DNA of 42,055 bases, taken from the NCBI GenBank assembly GCA_029257185.1, contig JARICT010000042.1, forward strand, positions 1 through 42,055, read 5' to 3'. The notes beneath the pieces were generated by a model. It did not search any database. It was given only the letters and a program-made list of their open reading frames with translations, and was not told the origin of the DNA. Position 1 is the stretch's first letter, and every line of letters begins with the position of its first letter. Of this stretch, positions 19,001 to 25,812 are shown piece after piece. The position numbers were made by a program, and so were the translations under genes. This DNA comes from Quadrisphaera sp. Its GTDB lineage: Bacteria > Actinomycetota > Actinomycetes > Actinomycetales > Quadrisphaeraceae.

Positions 19001-20891
19001 CCCTCAGCACCTCCCAGACGACGGCGTACCGCTTGTTGTCCTGCAGTGCCTTCTCGGCTGAAACGCCGGCAGGGATGCCGACCGGCAGGATGATGTAGCC
19101 GAACTGCTTGCCCGGCGCCTTGCGCATCACGCGGCCGACCGACTGCACGATGTCCACGGGAGACCTGCGCGGCGCCAGGAACATCACCGCGTCGAGCGCC
19201 GGGACGTCCACCCCCTCCGACAGGCAACGAGCGTTGGTGAGGATGTCGCAGCGACGATCGCCCGGGTCACCTTTGAGCCAGTCGATCCTCCGCGAGCGCT
19301 CCAAGGCGTTGAACGTCCCGTCGACGTGCTTGACTTCGCACGCGAGCGGCAGCTCGCCGTCGCCGTCCAGCTGCCCCGATTCTTCCACGTAGTGGCTGCT
19401 GATCTGCGTGAAGAGCTCCTCCACCCGCTTGGAGTCGGCGATCGTGCCGGAGAAGGCCACGGCGCGGCGCATCGGGGCAGCGTCGGGAGCGAACTCGTGC
19501 TCGGCGAGCCCGCGCTTGGCGAGGCCGTTCCAGCAGCCGACGATCTTCGCGACGTCGTCCAGCCCGATCTCGCTGGAGGAGAGCTGCTGCTGGAAGGTGC
19601 GGGCCACCGACGCCTCGTCGACGGCGAGCACCAGCACCTTGTAATCGGTGAGCAGGTCGCGGTCGACGGCCTCGCCGAAGCCGAGGCGGTGGAGCTCGGG
19701 GCCGTACAGCGACTCGTCGTCCATCGAGCACAGCACCGCGTCGCTCTGGACCGCCTTGGTCTTGGAGTCGTCGGTGTAGAGCCGCGGCGTCGCCGTCATG
19801 TAGAGCCGTTTGGCAGCCGGCAGGTAGCCGTCGTCGTGGACCCGGACGAACGCCGACTCGTCGTCCCTGCCCGAGGCTGTTCCCGGCTTCGCCAGGGTGA
19901 TCCCCGTGGTGCGGTGGGCCTCGTCGCACACGACCAGGTCGAAGCGACCCCCGCGAGCCTGCTGGGTCCTCGCCACGACGTCGATCGACTGGTAGGTGGC
20001 GAAGACCACCGTCATCGCCTCGCTGGACGCCGCCCCGTCCATCCGGGCGGCGAGCAGGTCTGCATCGGTCGTCGCAGGGAGTGCGAGGTCGACCGAGGAG
20101 ATGTCCTCGGACGTGGAGGTCGACGCACGCGTGGCCTTGGGGTCGGAGCAGACGGCGAAGGGCTGCAGGTCGACCTCGGCCTCACCGACCCACTCACGGA
20201 TGCTCTGTGCCGGCAGCGAGATCGACGGGACGAGGAAGAGCGCGCTCCCCCCGGCACCGACCATCTGCTCGGCCAGGCGGAGAGCGGTGAAGGTCTTGCC
20301 CGTGCCGCACGCCATGATCAAACGGCCGCGGTCGGAGCCGTCAAGGCCGGTCGTGACAGCGTCGATGGCCTCTCGCTGGTGCTGGCGGGGTTGTTTGCGG
20401 TGCCCGAGGTACATGACCTCTGGTGTCGTCGGTGAGTACTTCCCCCAGTCCACGCGGGAAGCCGCGAGGTCCGGCAGCCCGACCCGGCGAACCTTCTTGT
20501 CCTGAGCAGCGATGGTCGCCTCGGCGTGACCGTTCCACCGATCCGTCGTCGAGATGATCATGCGCTCGTCGAAGTCCGTCGTCCCGGAAGCCGCGAGGAA
20601 CGAGTCGATGTCTGGTTTGCCGACCATGGTCGTGGGCGCATAGAACTTGCACTGGATGGCCACGAGGCCACCGGTGCTGCGGTCCTGGGCCACGAGGTCG
20701 ATGCCGGTGTCGTGGCGCTGACCGTTGCCCGGCCACTCCTGCCACCGCCAGACGTCGGAGAACTGCTCGGCGTAGACAGGGTCGGTGGTCAGGTAGGCCT
20801 TCATCAGCCGCTCGAAGCGGTCGCCCTTGTCCGCCTCCGAGGTGGAGACCGCGCGCAGCTCGTCGAGGACGCTGTCGATGGTGACGCTCAC
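16023..20891 (-). CDS. Type ISP single-chain restriction-modification enzyme
   Basis: A 1,622-residue enzyme combining nuclease, translocase, DNA methyltransferase and target recognition in one chain, like LlaGI and LlaBIII. An Mrr-like nuclease has D65 in TGIDLV and Q80/K82 in AIQCKF. The helicase has Walker A ACGTGKT (194-200), DEAH (323-326), MTATPR (about 370) and QSVGRVMR. The adenine methylase has motif I VLDGFVGTGTF (about 899) and motif IV NPPY (about 1012). The C-terminal part is the specificity region. It should methylate one strand of an asymmetric site and cut after head-to-head translocation. GTG 20891 is preferred (GGA upstream); GTG 20909 adds six residues. No separate hsdS is needed. 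G+C drops sharply at about 16.85-17.18 kb. Confidence 0.93.
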   Translation of the reverse strand: MSVTIDSVLDELRAVSTSEADKGDRFERLMKAYLTTDPVYAEQFSDVWRWQEWPGNGQRHDTGIDLVAQDRSTGGLVAIQCKFYAPTTMVGKPDIDSFLAASGTTDFDERMIISTTDRWNGHAEATIAAQDKKVRRVGLPDLAASRVDWGKYSPTTPEVMYLGHRKQPRQHQREAIDAVTTGLDGSDRGRLIMACGTGKTFTALRLAEQMVGAGGSALFLVPSISLPAQSIREWVGEAEVDLQPFAVCSDPKATRASTSTSEDISSVDLALPATTDADLLAARMDGAASSEAMTVVFATYQSIDVVARTQQARGGRFDLVVCDEAHRTTGITLAKPGTASGRDDESAFVRVHDDGYLPAAKRLYMTATPRLYTDDSKTKAVQSDAVLCSMDDESLYGPELHRLGFGEAVDRDLLTDYKVLVLAVDEASVARTFQQQLSSSEIGLDDVAKIVGCWNGLAKRGLAEHEFAPDAAPMRRAVAFSGTIADSKRVEELFTQISSHYVEESGQLDGDGELPLACEVKHVDGTFNALERSRRIDWLKGDPGDRRCDILTNARCLSEGVDVPALDAVMFLAPRRSPVDIVQSVGRVMRKAPGKQFGYIILPVGIPAGVSAEKALQDNKRYAVVWEVLRALRAHDERFNAMVNRIDLTAARDKKINVIGVTGGEEPDEGGGDTGATDGGEQTAIALAWDDIDELRDAVYSRIVAKVGTRAYWTRWASDVADIAERQITRITALLDDPSARVDAAFTIFLDGLRGNLNEGISRADAVEMLAQHLITRPVFDALFEGYDVMDHNPVAQTMERMLVALDEHGVHDENSTLEKFYDSVRLRVQGVDSAEARQHIILELYNTFFAKAFKKTVDRLGIVYTPVEVVDFVLRSADQVLRREFDRGLTDEGVHVLDGFVGTGTFITRLIASGLVRPEDLVRKYANERHANEILLLAYYIAAINIESTYQDAMRQAVDPDHGYEPFPGLVLTDTFQSWEGSDRQDLDVFPENNDRLARLKRLPVTVIVGNPPYSVGQESANDANQNEQYPSLDAAIKASYVDTSGASLSRNMYDSYVRAIRWASDCVADRGLVAMVTNGGYLEQNNADGMRKALVDEFAAIHVVNLRGNQRTSGERSRKEGGKIFDAGSRATIAITVLVKNAARSGPATICYTDIGDYLSREQKLAKLVEGGGVLTLDGAVAIEPDGHGDWLSHRSADFGAFAPVSEKKSRDSIFLATGPGLLTNRDAWAHNFSQSSLRTEVQSTISTYNDDSRRLRAADLKALNQRELQEQVTVDPSLIAWTDGLRNRLRRGLDLEYSPSSLRSALYRPFQRTHLYLNDALVERPSRTSLRFPDGRSQRGIFIAGPSSSGGFGALMVDNPSDLHLLGSGHVLDRWRFVEAGDGMLDLSGGAADEGLVAVDNVTDTTLDRFRAAYGPQFTKDDVFSYVYGLLHSPDYRQQFAADLEKMLPRIPLVEDAAAFVDAGVRLSALHLGYERQEPYPLAGLSVGPSGGAGYDFFRVEKMRFGRPTPEQKAGGERQDRSTIVYNSRVTLSGIPQEAYRYRLGSKSAIEWVMDRYRVTTDKASGIVNDPNDWSREVGDPRYVVDLLARIVTVSLATMAIVEALPDLAVRADQLTGRA
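16850..17180 (-). other. Low-GC segment in the type ISP gene, probable target-recognition region
   Basis: Hand counts give 29 G/C in each of the 60-base lines at 16921-16980 and 17101-17160, against about 65% or more elsewhere in the gene. The segment maps to residues about 1237-1347, C-terminal to the methylase domain, where type ISP enzymes carry their specificity domain. The frame stays open through it. Confidence 0.6.
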
Positions 20892-21039
20892 AGGTGCATC
20901 CTGGCGCACTCCGGGTCACCAGGCAGGCGACCGTGCGCGAGGAGCGTCGAGCGGTGATGCCGGCGGGTCGTCCCATGGCCCCGAGGCTGGCCCGGCGCTG
21001 CGGACCTGGTGGTGACGCGAGACGCGCGCGGTGATGGCC

Positions 21040-21948
21040 TCAGCCCAGGCGGGTCATCACCGCGGTGACGTCCACGACCGGCGCCGCGGGCGAGCCCGGC
21101 GGGCCCCCGCTCCCCGCCACGCCCCGCAGCAGGGGGACGTCGGCGACCGCGCGCCCGTGCCCGAGCGCCACGTGGAGGTCCCCGGCGGCCTCCCCGCGGG
21201 CGACGTCGAAGCCGTACCAGCCGCCGGAGAACCACTCGACCCAGGCGTGGCGCCCGGCCGTCGCCGCGTGCCCGCGCGCGAGCCCGGCGCCCCCGGGGTC
21301 CGGGTGGGCGAAGCCGACGACGGCGCGGGCCGGGACGCCGACCGCGCGCAGCGCCCCGATCGCGAGGTGGGCGAGGTCCCCCGCGTCGCCGGCGCCGCAC
21401 CTCCACGCCCTCACCGCCGCGGCCGCGGCTGCGCCCCAGGGGTCCAGCACCGGCCCGACGGGCGGCCCTGCGCCGTCCCAGGTCACCCGCGAGCGCACCA
21501 GCGCGCACACCGCGAGCGCCACGTCGTCGGGGGCGGCGCCGTCGAAGAGCATCGCGCGCGAGGACGCGACGAGGTCCGCCGGCGCCGGCGGGACCGGTGA
21601 CGCCGGGTGCGGAGCCAGGTGCTCGGCGGCGGGGCCCTGGCCGGCGGCGCGCACCACGTCCCAGCCGCCGCCCGGCAGGGGCGCAGCGCGGCGGTGCACG
21701 TCGAGGACCGCCGTCGAGGTCACCGCCAGCGCCTGGTGGGTGCCGGGGACCTCGACGGCGGTGACCCGGGTGCCCCAGTGGTCGAGGTGGCTGGCGGTCC
21801 ACGCCGGCGGCTCGACGAGGAGCGAGGTGCGCTGGGGGCGCTGGGCCTCGCTGGTGGCCGGGGTCGCGCGCAGCTCGTGGTGCCCACGCTCCATCGCGGC
21901 GGGATAGCGGACGTCGATGCTCGTCTCGAGGCGGACCTTCGCGCTCAT
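21040..21948 (-). CDS. Transglutaminase-like protein with catalytic Cys replaced by Ala
   Basis: A 302-residue protein. The N-terminal third is the beta-rich extension usual in these proteins. The transglutaminase core contains GDAGDLAHLAIGALRAVGVP (187-206), then RHAWVEWFSGGWYGFD (233-248) with the conserved His234 and Asp248. In active relatives the first block reads G-x-C-x-D-x-A-H-L; here the cysteine position is A189. A nearby C184 is five residues off register. Its ATG overlaps the alpha-E stop (ATGA). It is the third gene of a CP-ATPgrasp / alpha-E / transglutaminase operon proposed to make or handle peptide-like amide conjugates. Probably not a working protease or transglutaminase. 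Confidence 0.85.
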   Translation of the reverse strand: MSAKVRLETSIDVRYPAAMERGHHELRATPATSEAQRPQRTSLLVEPPAWTASHLDHWGTRVTAVEVPGTHQALAVTSTAVLDVHRRAAPLPGGGWDVVRAAGQGPAAEHLAPHPASPVPPAPADLVASSRAMLFDGAAPDDVALAVCALVRSRVTWDGAGPPVGPVLDPWGAAAAAAVRAWRCGAGDAGDLAHLAIGALRAVGVPARAVVGFAHPDPGGAGLARGHAATAGRHAWVEWFSGGWYGFDVARGEAAGDLHVALGHGRAVADVPLLRGVAGSGGPPGSPAAPVVDVTAVMTRLG

Positions 21949-22991
21949 CCGGCGTGCACGAGCCACGACGCGGGTGCCGCCGGCTCCAGGCAGGTCTCCT
22001 CGACGCTGCGGACGACGGCCGAGGCGCTGCGCCGTACCTGGCGGACCAGGGCGTCGACATCGCCGAGCGTGGTCTCGACGGGCCGGTACTCCAGGGCGGT
22101 GCGCACCCTGACGAGGCGCTGGCGCGGCGCGTCGAGGGTCTCGGTGCGCACCCCGAGCGCCTCCAGCCCGTCGAGGGCCTCCTCGGCGGCGGCGATCGCA
22201 GCGACCACCGAGCGCGGCCACCCCCGGTCGAGCAGGACCGCGGCGCCGGCGCCGGCGGGGGTGGTGGTGCGCGCCGTCATCGACGACGGCGCGCCGGCGG
22301 CGTCCATGAGCGCGCGCCACGCCCGCGGGAGGCCGGCGCGACGCCCGTGGTGGGCACGGGGGTCCTCCCCGCGGTGGTGGCCTCGAGGGCCGGGGGCGGT
22401 GGCGGCCTGCCCGACGGGGTCGTGCAGCGCGGCGGAGGCCACGAGCAGGGACGAGGCCGAGGCCCGCTCCAGCGCGGCGCCCAGGCGCAGGAACCACCAC
22501 GCCTCGTCGCGCGGACAGCTCATGTCGGCTGACCCGGTCACGACGGCGGTGCGCTCGCGCACCCAGGCGAGGAAGACGTCGGGGTCACGTCCGCGCCAGC
22601 GGGTGGGGGGGACGGCTGCCGCCGAGGCGTCCAGGACCTCCACCACCTGCGCCGGCAGCACCTCTCGGGCGGCGTGGGCGCTGGCTCTCGCCGCGGCCCA
22701 GGCACCCAGCACCGAGGCCGGGCTCGTCTCGTCGTACCCGAGCCGGTCCAGCAGCGTCCACCGCGCCCCCTTGTCGCCCTCGCGCGCGTGGAGCGGGCTC
22801 GCCCACGCGTCCCCGTCCTGGTGGTCGGCGGCGCCGGTCACCAGGAGCAGGTCGCGGACGAGCGCGTCGTCGCGCGACGGCTCCGCGGCGTCGAGCAGCG
22901 GCAGGTGCAGGTTGATCAGGCGACCGGCGCCGTCGGCGCGCTCGACGTGGCGCCCGAGGTGGAAGACGGCGCGGGCAGGGCGGCTCAGCAC
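21945..22991 (-). CDS. Alpha-E domain protein
   Basis: A 348-residue, largely helical protein. The start [20 protein letters not shown] matches the usual alpha-E opening (M-LSR-A---F--GR-VERA-). Helical repeats continue to the C-terminus with VRRSASAVVRSVEETCLE. An unusual His/Gly/Arg-rich insertion (PRGHHRGEDPRAHHGRR) lies at about 220-240. GTG 22991 overlaps the CP-ATPgrasp stop (7-bp overlap). Alpha-E proteins have no known reaction; they occur with circularly permuted ATP-grasp ligases and transglutaminases, which is the arrangement here. Confidence 0.85.
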   Translation of the reverse strand: MLSRPARAVFHLGRHVERADGAGRLINLHLPLLDAAEPSRDDALVRDLLLVTGAADHQDGDAWASPLHAREGDKGARWTLLDRLGYDETSPASVLGAWAAARASAHAAREVLPAQVVEVLDASAAAVPPTRWRGRDPDVFLAWVRERTAVVTGSADMSCPRDEAWWFLRLGAALERASASSLLVASAALHDPVGQAATAPGPRGHHRGEDPRAHHGRRAGLPRAWRALMDAAGAPSSMTARTTTPAGAGAAVLLDRGWPRSVVAAIAAAEEALDGLEALGVRTETLDAPRQRLVRVRTALEYRPVETTLGDVDALVRQVRRSASAVVRSVEETCLEPAAPASWLVHAG

Positions 22992-24136
22992 GGCTGGCCC
23001 GCGAGGACCGCCCCGCACCCGGTGCGCACGCGGCTCGGGTCCGGGGGCTCGCGCAGGTCCAGCCCGGAGCCGGCCGCCGGGCGGGCGCTCCGGTCCGCTC
23101 CGGACAGGCGTGAGCCCGACGCGTCGAGCCGCCGGTGCCAGGCGTCGGTGACCGCCGCCGCGCGGCCGGCGGCGCCACCGCCGAGGACCACCGGCCAGCC
23201 GTCGCCGGCCGTCGGAGTCCCGCCCCGAGAGGGATCGCGGGAGGAGTCGTGCAGCGTCACCACGGTCTCGTCACCCGTGACGGCGACCAGCGCCCGCACC
23301 GTGCGCGTGCCCGCCGGGGCCAGGGGCGCGTCGCCCAGCTCCGGTTCCTCACCGAGGTGGAAGCGCACGAGGTCGCCGAAGCGCGCCCGCACGCTCGCGT
23401 CGTCCGCCAGAGCGGCGCCCAGCGCGCCCACCAGGGTCACGGCACCGGAGCGGACCGCGGTCAGGAGCCCGGGGCACCCGGTGGTCACCGCCCCGGGGTG
23501 GGAGCTGACCACCGGGTCCAGCAGATCGTCGCCGGGGGGTCGCAGCAGCACGTGCACCGGGACGAGGCCGCGCGTGGTGGCGACGAGGAGCTGCCCGCGG
23601 CTCACCAGCAGGTCGTCGTGGCGGACGGCGAGGATCCCGTGGCGCTGCGCAAAGGCACGCCAGGGCGAGGCCGCCGCGGAGGGGAGGAGCACCGCGACGA
23701 GGGGCGCGCCGACGTCCGGCGGCCCGCAGGCCGACGCGGCGGCCGCCACGTGGCCGGTGCCGTCAGCGCCGCCGCCCCCCCGTGCCTCGGAGGTCAGCGC
23801 CCACGCGTCCAGCGTCCCCACGTGGCTGCCGGCCACCATCCACCGGCCCCCCGGCCCGCGTGCCAGGTCGAACGCGGTCAGCGGAGCCCACCTGCGGGGC
23901 GGCGGCACCTGTCCGGCCTCCCGGGAGAAGCCGGGGGCGGCGGTGACCAGAGCGTGGCTGATGACGCCCTGGGCCACGGCGCGGCGCGGTCCGTAGACGT
24001 CGGCCAGGAAGGCCTCGACCGCGCGGACCCGCTGCTCGAGGGCTCGGTGGAGCCCGGGCAGGTCGTCGGCGCCCAGGACCAGCTCGTCGGGGCCGGGGAC
24101 CGCCGACGTGTCCTCCGGCGAGGGCGAGGCGGTCAT
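22985..24136 (-). CDS. Circularly permuted ATP-grasp-like protein, shortened and degenerate
   Basis: A 383-residue protein; intact type-2 circularly permuted ATP-grasp proteins are nearer 480. Clear family blocks remain: [20 protein letters not shown] (about 42-61), a PGFSREAG block, [16 protein letters not shown] (where active relatives read like W-VL-DRTQAPSG), [16 protein letters not shown], and [20 protein letters not shown]. The acidic/aromatic NE-YFEH block and the DRTQAPSG block are not recognisable. First gene of the operon with alpha-E and transglutaminase; ATG 24136 lies 7 nt after a TACCGT -10. Family relationship is likely; ligase activity is doubtful. Confidence 0.78.
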   Translation of the reverse strand: MTASPSPEDTSAVPGPDELVLGADDLPGLHRALEQRVRAVEAFLADVYGPRRAVAQGVISHALVTAAPGFSREAGQVPPPRRWAPLTAFDLARGPGGRWMVAGSHVGTLDAWALTSEARGGGGADGTGHVAAAASACGPPDVGAPLVAVLLPSAAASPWRAFAQRHGILAVRHDDLLVSRGQLLVATTRGLVPVHVLLRPPGDDLLDPVVSSHPGAVTTGCPGLLTAVRSGAVTLVGALGAALADDASVRARFGDLVRFHLGEEPELGDAPLAPAGTRTVRALVAVTGDETVVTLHDSSRDPSRGGTPTAGDGWPVVLGGGAAGRAAAVTDAWHRRLDASGSRLSGADRSARPAAGSGLDLREPPDPSRVRTGCGAVLAGQPC

Positions 24137-24143
24137 GGCTCGG

Positions 24144-24149
24144 ACGGTA
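24144..24149 (-). promoter_or_regulatory. Candidate -10 box for the CP-ATPgrasp operon
   Basis: TACCGT on the minus strand ends 7 nt before ATG 24136, again fitting a leaderless mRNA. It lies about 50 bp from the divergent rpsT promoter. Confidence 0.4.
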
Positions 24150-24192
24150 CCGACGCCCGGCGCGGTTCGCGGGGATCTCGGGCCGCGAGCCC

Positions 24193-24201
24193 TGGTATCC
24201 T
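24193..24201 (+). promoter_or_regulatory. Candidate extended -10 promoter of rpsT
   Basis: TGGTATCCT: an extended -10 with TATCCT at 24196-24201. It would give a leader of about 180 nt before the rpsT GTG. I recognise no other gene or riboswitch in that leader. Confidence 0.5.
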
Positions 24202-24386
24202 CCCGAGCAGTCGACCGCGTCGTGTCGCCTGCCGCCGGTGGACCGGTGGTGAGCGCAGGGTCCGCTCCGGGCATGACCGGGGCACGGACCGGGCACGCAG
24301 CGAGCGGTGGGCGAGATCGTCGAAGCAGCATCTCGAGACGAGAGTCCGAGCATCATCCCCGACACTGTGAGGCAGGACGAGCACGC

Positions 24387-24653
24387 GTGGCCAACATCAA
24401 GTCGCAGATCAAGCGCAACCGCACCAACGAGGAGGCGCGCGCCCGCAACGCCTCGGTGAAGTCCGAGCTGCGCACCTTCGTGCGCCGCGTGCGCGCGTCC
24501 GTCGCCAGCGGGGACGCCGACACCTCGGCGACCGCGCTGGCCGCGGCGAACCGCAAGCTGGACAAGGCGGTCTCCAAGGGCGTCATCCACAAGAACCAGG
24601 CGGCCAACCGCAAGTCGGCGCTCGCCAAGCAGGTCTCCTCGCTGAAGGGCTGA
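24387..24653 (+). CDS. rpsT: 30S ribosomal protein S20
   Basis: An 88-residue, Lys/Arg/Ala-rich S20, a primary binder of 16S rRNA in the 30S subunit. It begins [20 protein letters not shown] and ends [16 protein letters not shown], both typical of actinobacterial S20. The GTG start is followed by GCC as usual. AGGA lies about 9 nt upstream. Transcribed alone, divergent from the CP-ATPgrasp operon and convergent with holA, with a strong hairpin after the stop. Confidence 0.96.
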   Translation: MANIKSQIKRNRTNEEARARNASVKSELRTFVRRVRASVASGDADTSATALAAANRKLDKAVSKGVIHKNQAANRKSALAKQVSSLKG

Positions 24654-24670
24654 CCTCCCGCACGACCACC

Positions 24671-24705
24671 CGACGCCCCCGAGCCCTCACCGGCCGGGGG
24701 CGTCG
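24671..24705. terminator. Bidirectional hairpin between rpsT and holA
   Basis: Perfect 11-bp stem (CGACGCCCCCG / CGGGGGCGTCG) with a 13-nt loop, 17 nt after the rpsT stop. No U-tract, as is common for actinobacterial terminators. It may serve both convergent genes. Confidence 0.75.
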
Positions 24706-24747
24706 TCGTGCCCGGGTTCCCCGGACGTTCGGCTCGTCGGCCCGCGC

Positions 24748-25812
24748 TCAGGCCCGCGCTCGCGTGATCGCCACCACCGCGCGCTCCACCGCGTAGACGG
24801 CGTCCCTCGACCCGCCCTTGGCGGCCTCGTCGGCGTCGGCGAGCGCGAGGACGGCGACCTTGATCCCCTCGGGGGTCCACCCCCGCAGGTCGGCCCGGGC
24901 GCGCTCGACCTGCCACGGCGCCATGCCGGCGCTGCGCGCGACGTCGGCGTCGCGCCCCCGCCCGGCAGCGGCGACCTTGACCATGGCGCGGACCTTCATG
25001 GCCAGGGCAGCGATCATCGGGATGGGGTCCACCCCCGCCTCGATGGCCTGGCGCGTGAGGGTCAGGGCCTCGCTCCCGCGCCCCGCGACGGCCGCGTCGG
25101 CGACCGCGAAGCCCGTCACCTCCGAGCGCCCGCCGTAGTAGCGCTCCACGTCCGCCTCGTCCACGGGGACGCGGCGCCCCCCGACCGGGACGTCGTCGAC
25201 CAGCTGGGCCGCGGCGGCGGCCAGCTCCCGCACGTCACCGCCCAGCGCGGCGTGGAGGGCGTCGAGCGCGGCGGGGGTGACGGTACGCCGGGCCCGGACG
25301 AACTCCTGCTGGAGGAACCCGCGCTGCTCGCGGGCGGTCTTGACCGGCGGGCAGGGGACCACGAGCGCGCTCGGCAGGGCCTTGACGGCGTCGAGGACCG
25401 CCTTGGCGCGCTGCCCACCGGCGTGGCGGAGCACGAGCACCACGTCGTCCGGGACGTCCCCCTGGGCGGCGCGCAGCAGGTGGGCACGGAGGTCCGCGAC
25501 CGCGGCGTCGGAGGCGGACTCCAGGCCGCTCAGCTGCACCAGGCGCGGCTCCCCGAACAGGGAGGGTGACGCCCACGTGGCGAGCTGGCCGGTCTCGTAG
25601 AGGCCTGCGTCGACGGCGATGACCTCGACGTCGGGGTGGAGGGCGCGCTCGGCCTCCACCACGGCGCTCAGGGCGCGCTCCGCGAGGAGGCTCTCCGTGC
25701 CGGTGACGAGGACGACCGGTGCCGGCGCCGCGTCGAACCACGCCGCCTCGCGCGCGCCGGCCGTGCGGCGGGCCCCGGGGCGGGGGTTGGGGCCAGAACC
25801 GCGGGTCGCCAC
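24748..25812 (-). CDS. holA: DNA polymerase III subunit delta
   Basis: A 354-residue delta subunit of the clamp loader, which opens the beta clamp. The N-terminal AAA-like domain starts with APVVLVTGTESLLAERA (about 30-46), followed by LFGEPRLVQLSG and DDVVLVLRHAGGQRAKAVLD. The C-terminal collar domain has GGRSEVTGFAVADAAVAGR and QVERARADLRGWTPEGIKVA. GTG 25812 is the best start I see; it makes the gene overlap comEC by 145 bp. The first conserved block starts near residue 30, so a later start would be possible if a suitable codon existed. Standard com-holA neighbourhood. Confidence 0.93.
   Translation of the reverse strand: MATRGSGPNPRPGARRTAGAREAAWFDAAPAPVVLVTGTESLLAERALSAVVEAERALHPDVEVIAVDAGLYETGQLATWASPSLFGEPRLVQLSGLESASDAAVADLRAHLLRAAQGDVPDDVVLVLRHAGGQRAKAVLDAVKALPSALVVPCPPVKTAREQRGFLQQEFVRARRTVTPAALDALHAALGGDVRELAAAAAQLVDDVPVGGRRVPVDEADVERYYGGRSEVTGFAVADAAVAGRGSEALTLTRQAIEAGVDPIPMIAALAMKVRAMVKVAAAGRGRDADVARSAGMAPWQVERARADLRGWTPEGIKVAVLALADADEAAKGGSRDAVYAVERAVVAITRARA

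Noticed and set aside
17193-19061. Plus-strand open frame of about 620 codons
   Set aside because: Antisense to the type ISP gene, whose motifs lie on the other strand.
20892-21039. Possible small gene between the type ISP gene and the transglutaminase gene
   Set aside because: 148 bp with no frame that has both a start with a ribosome site and protein-like composition.
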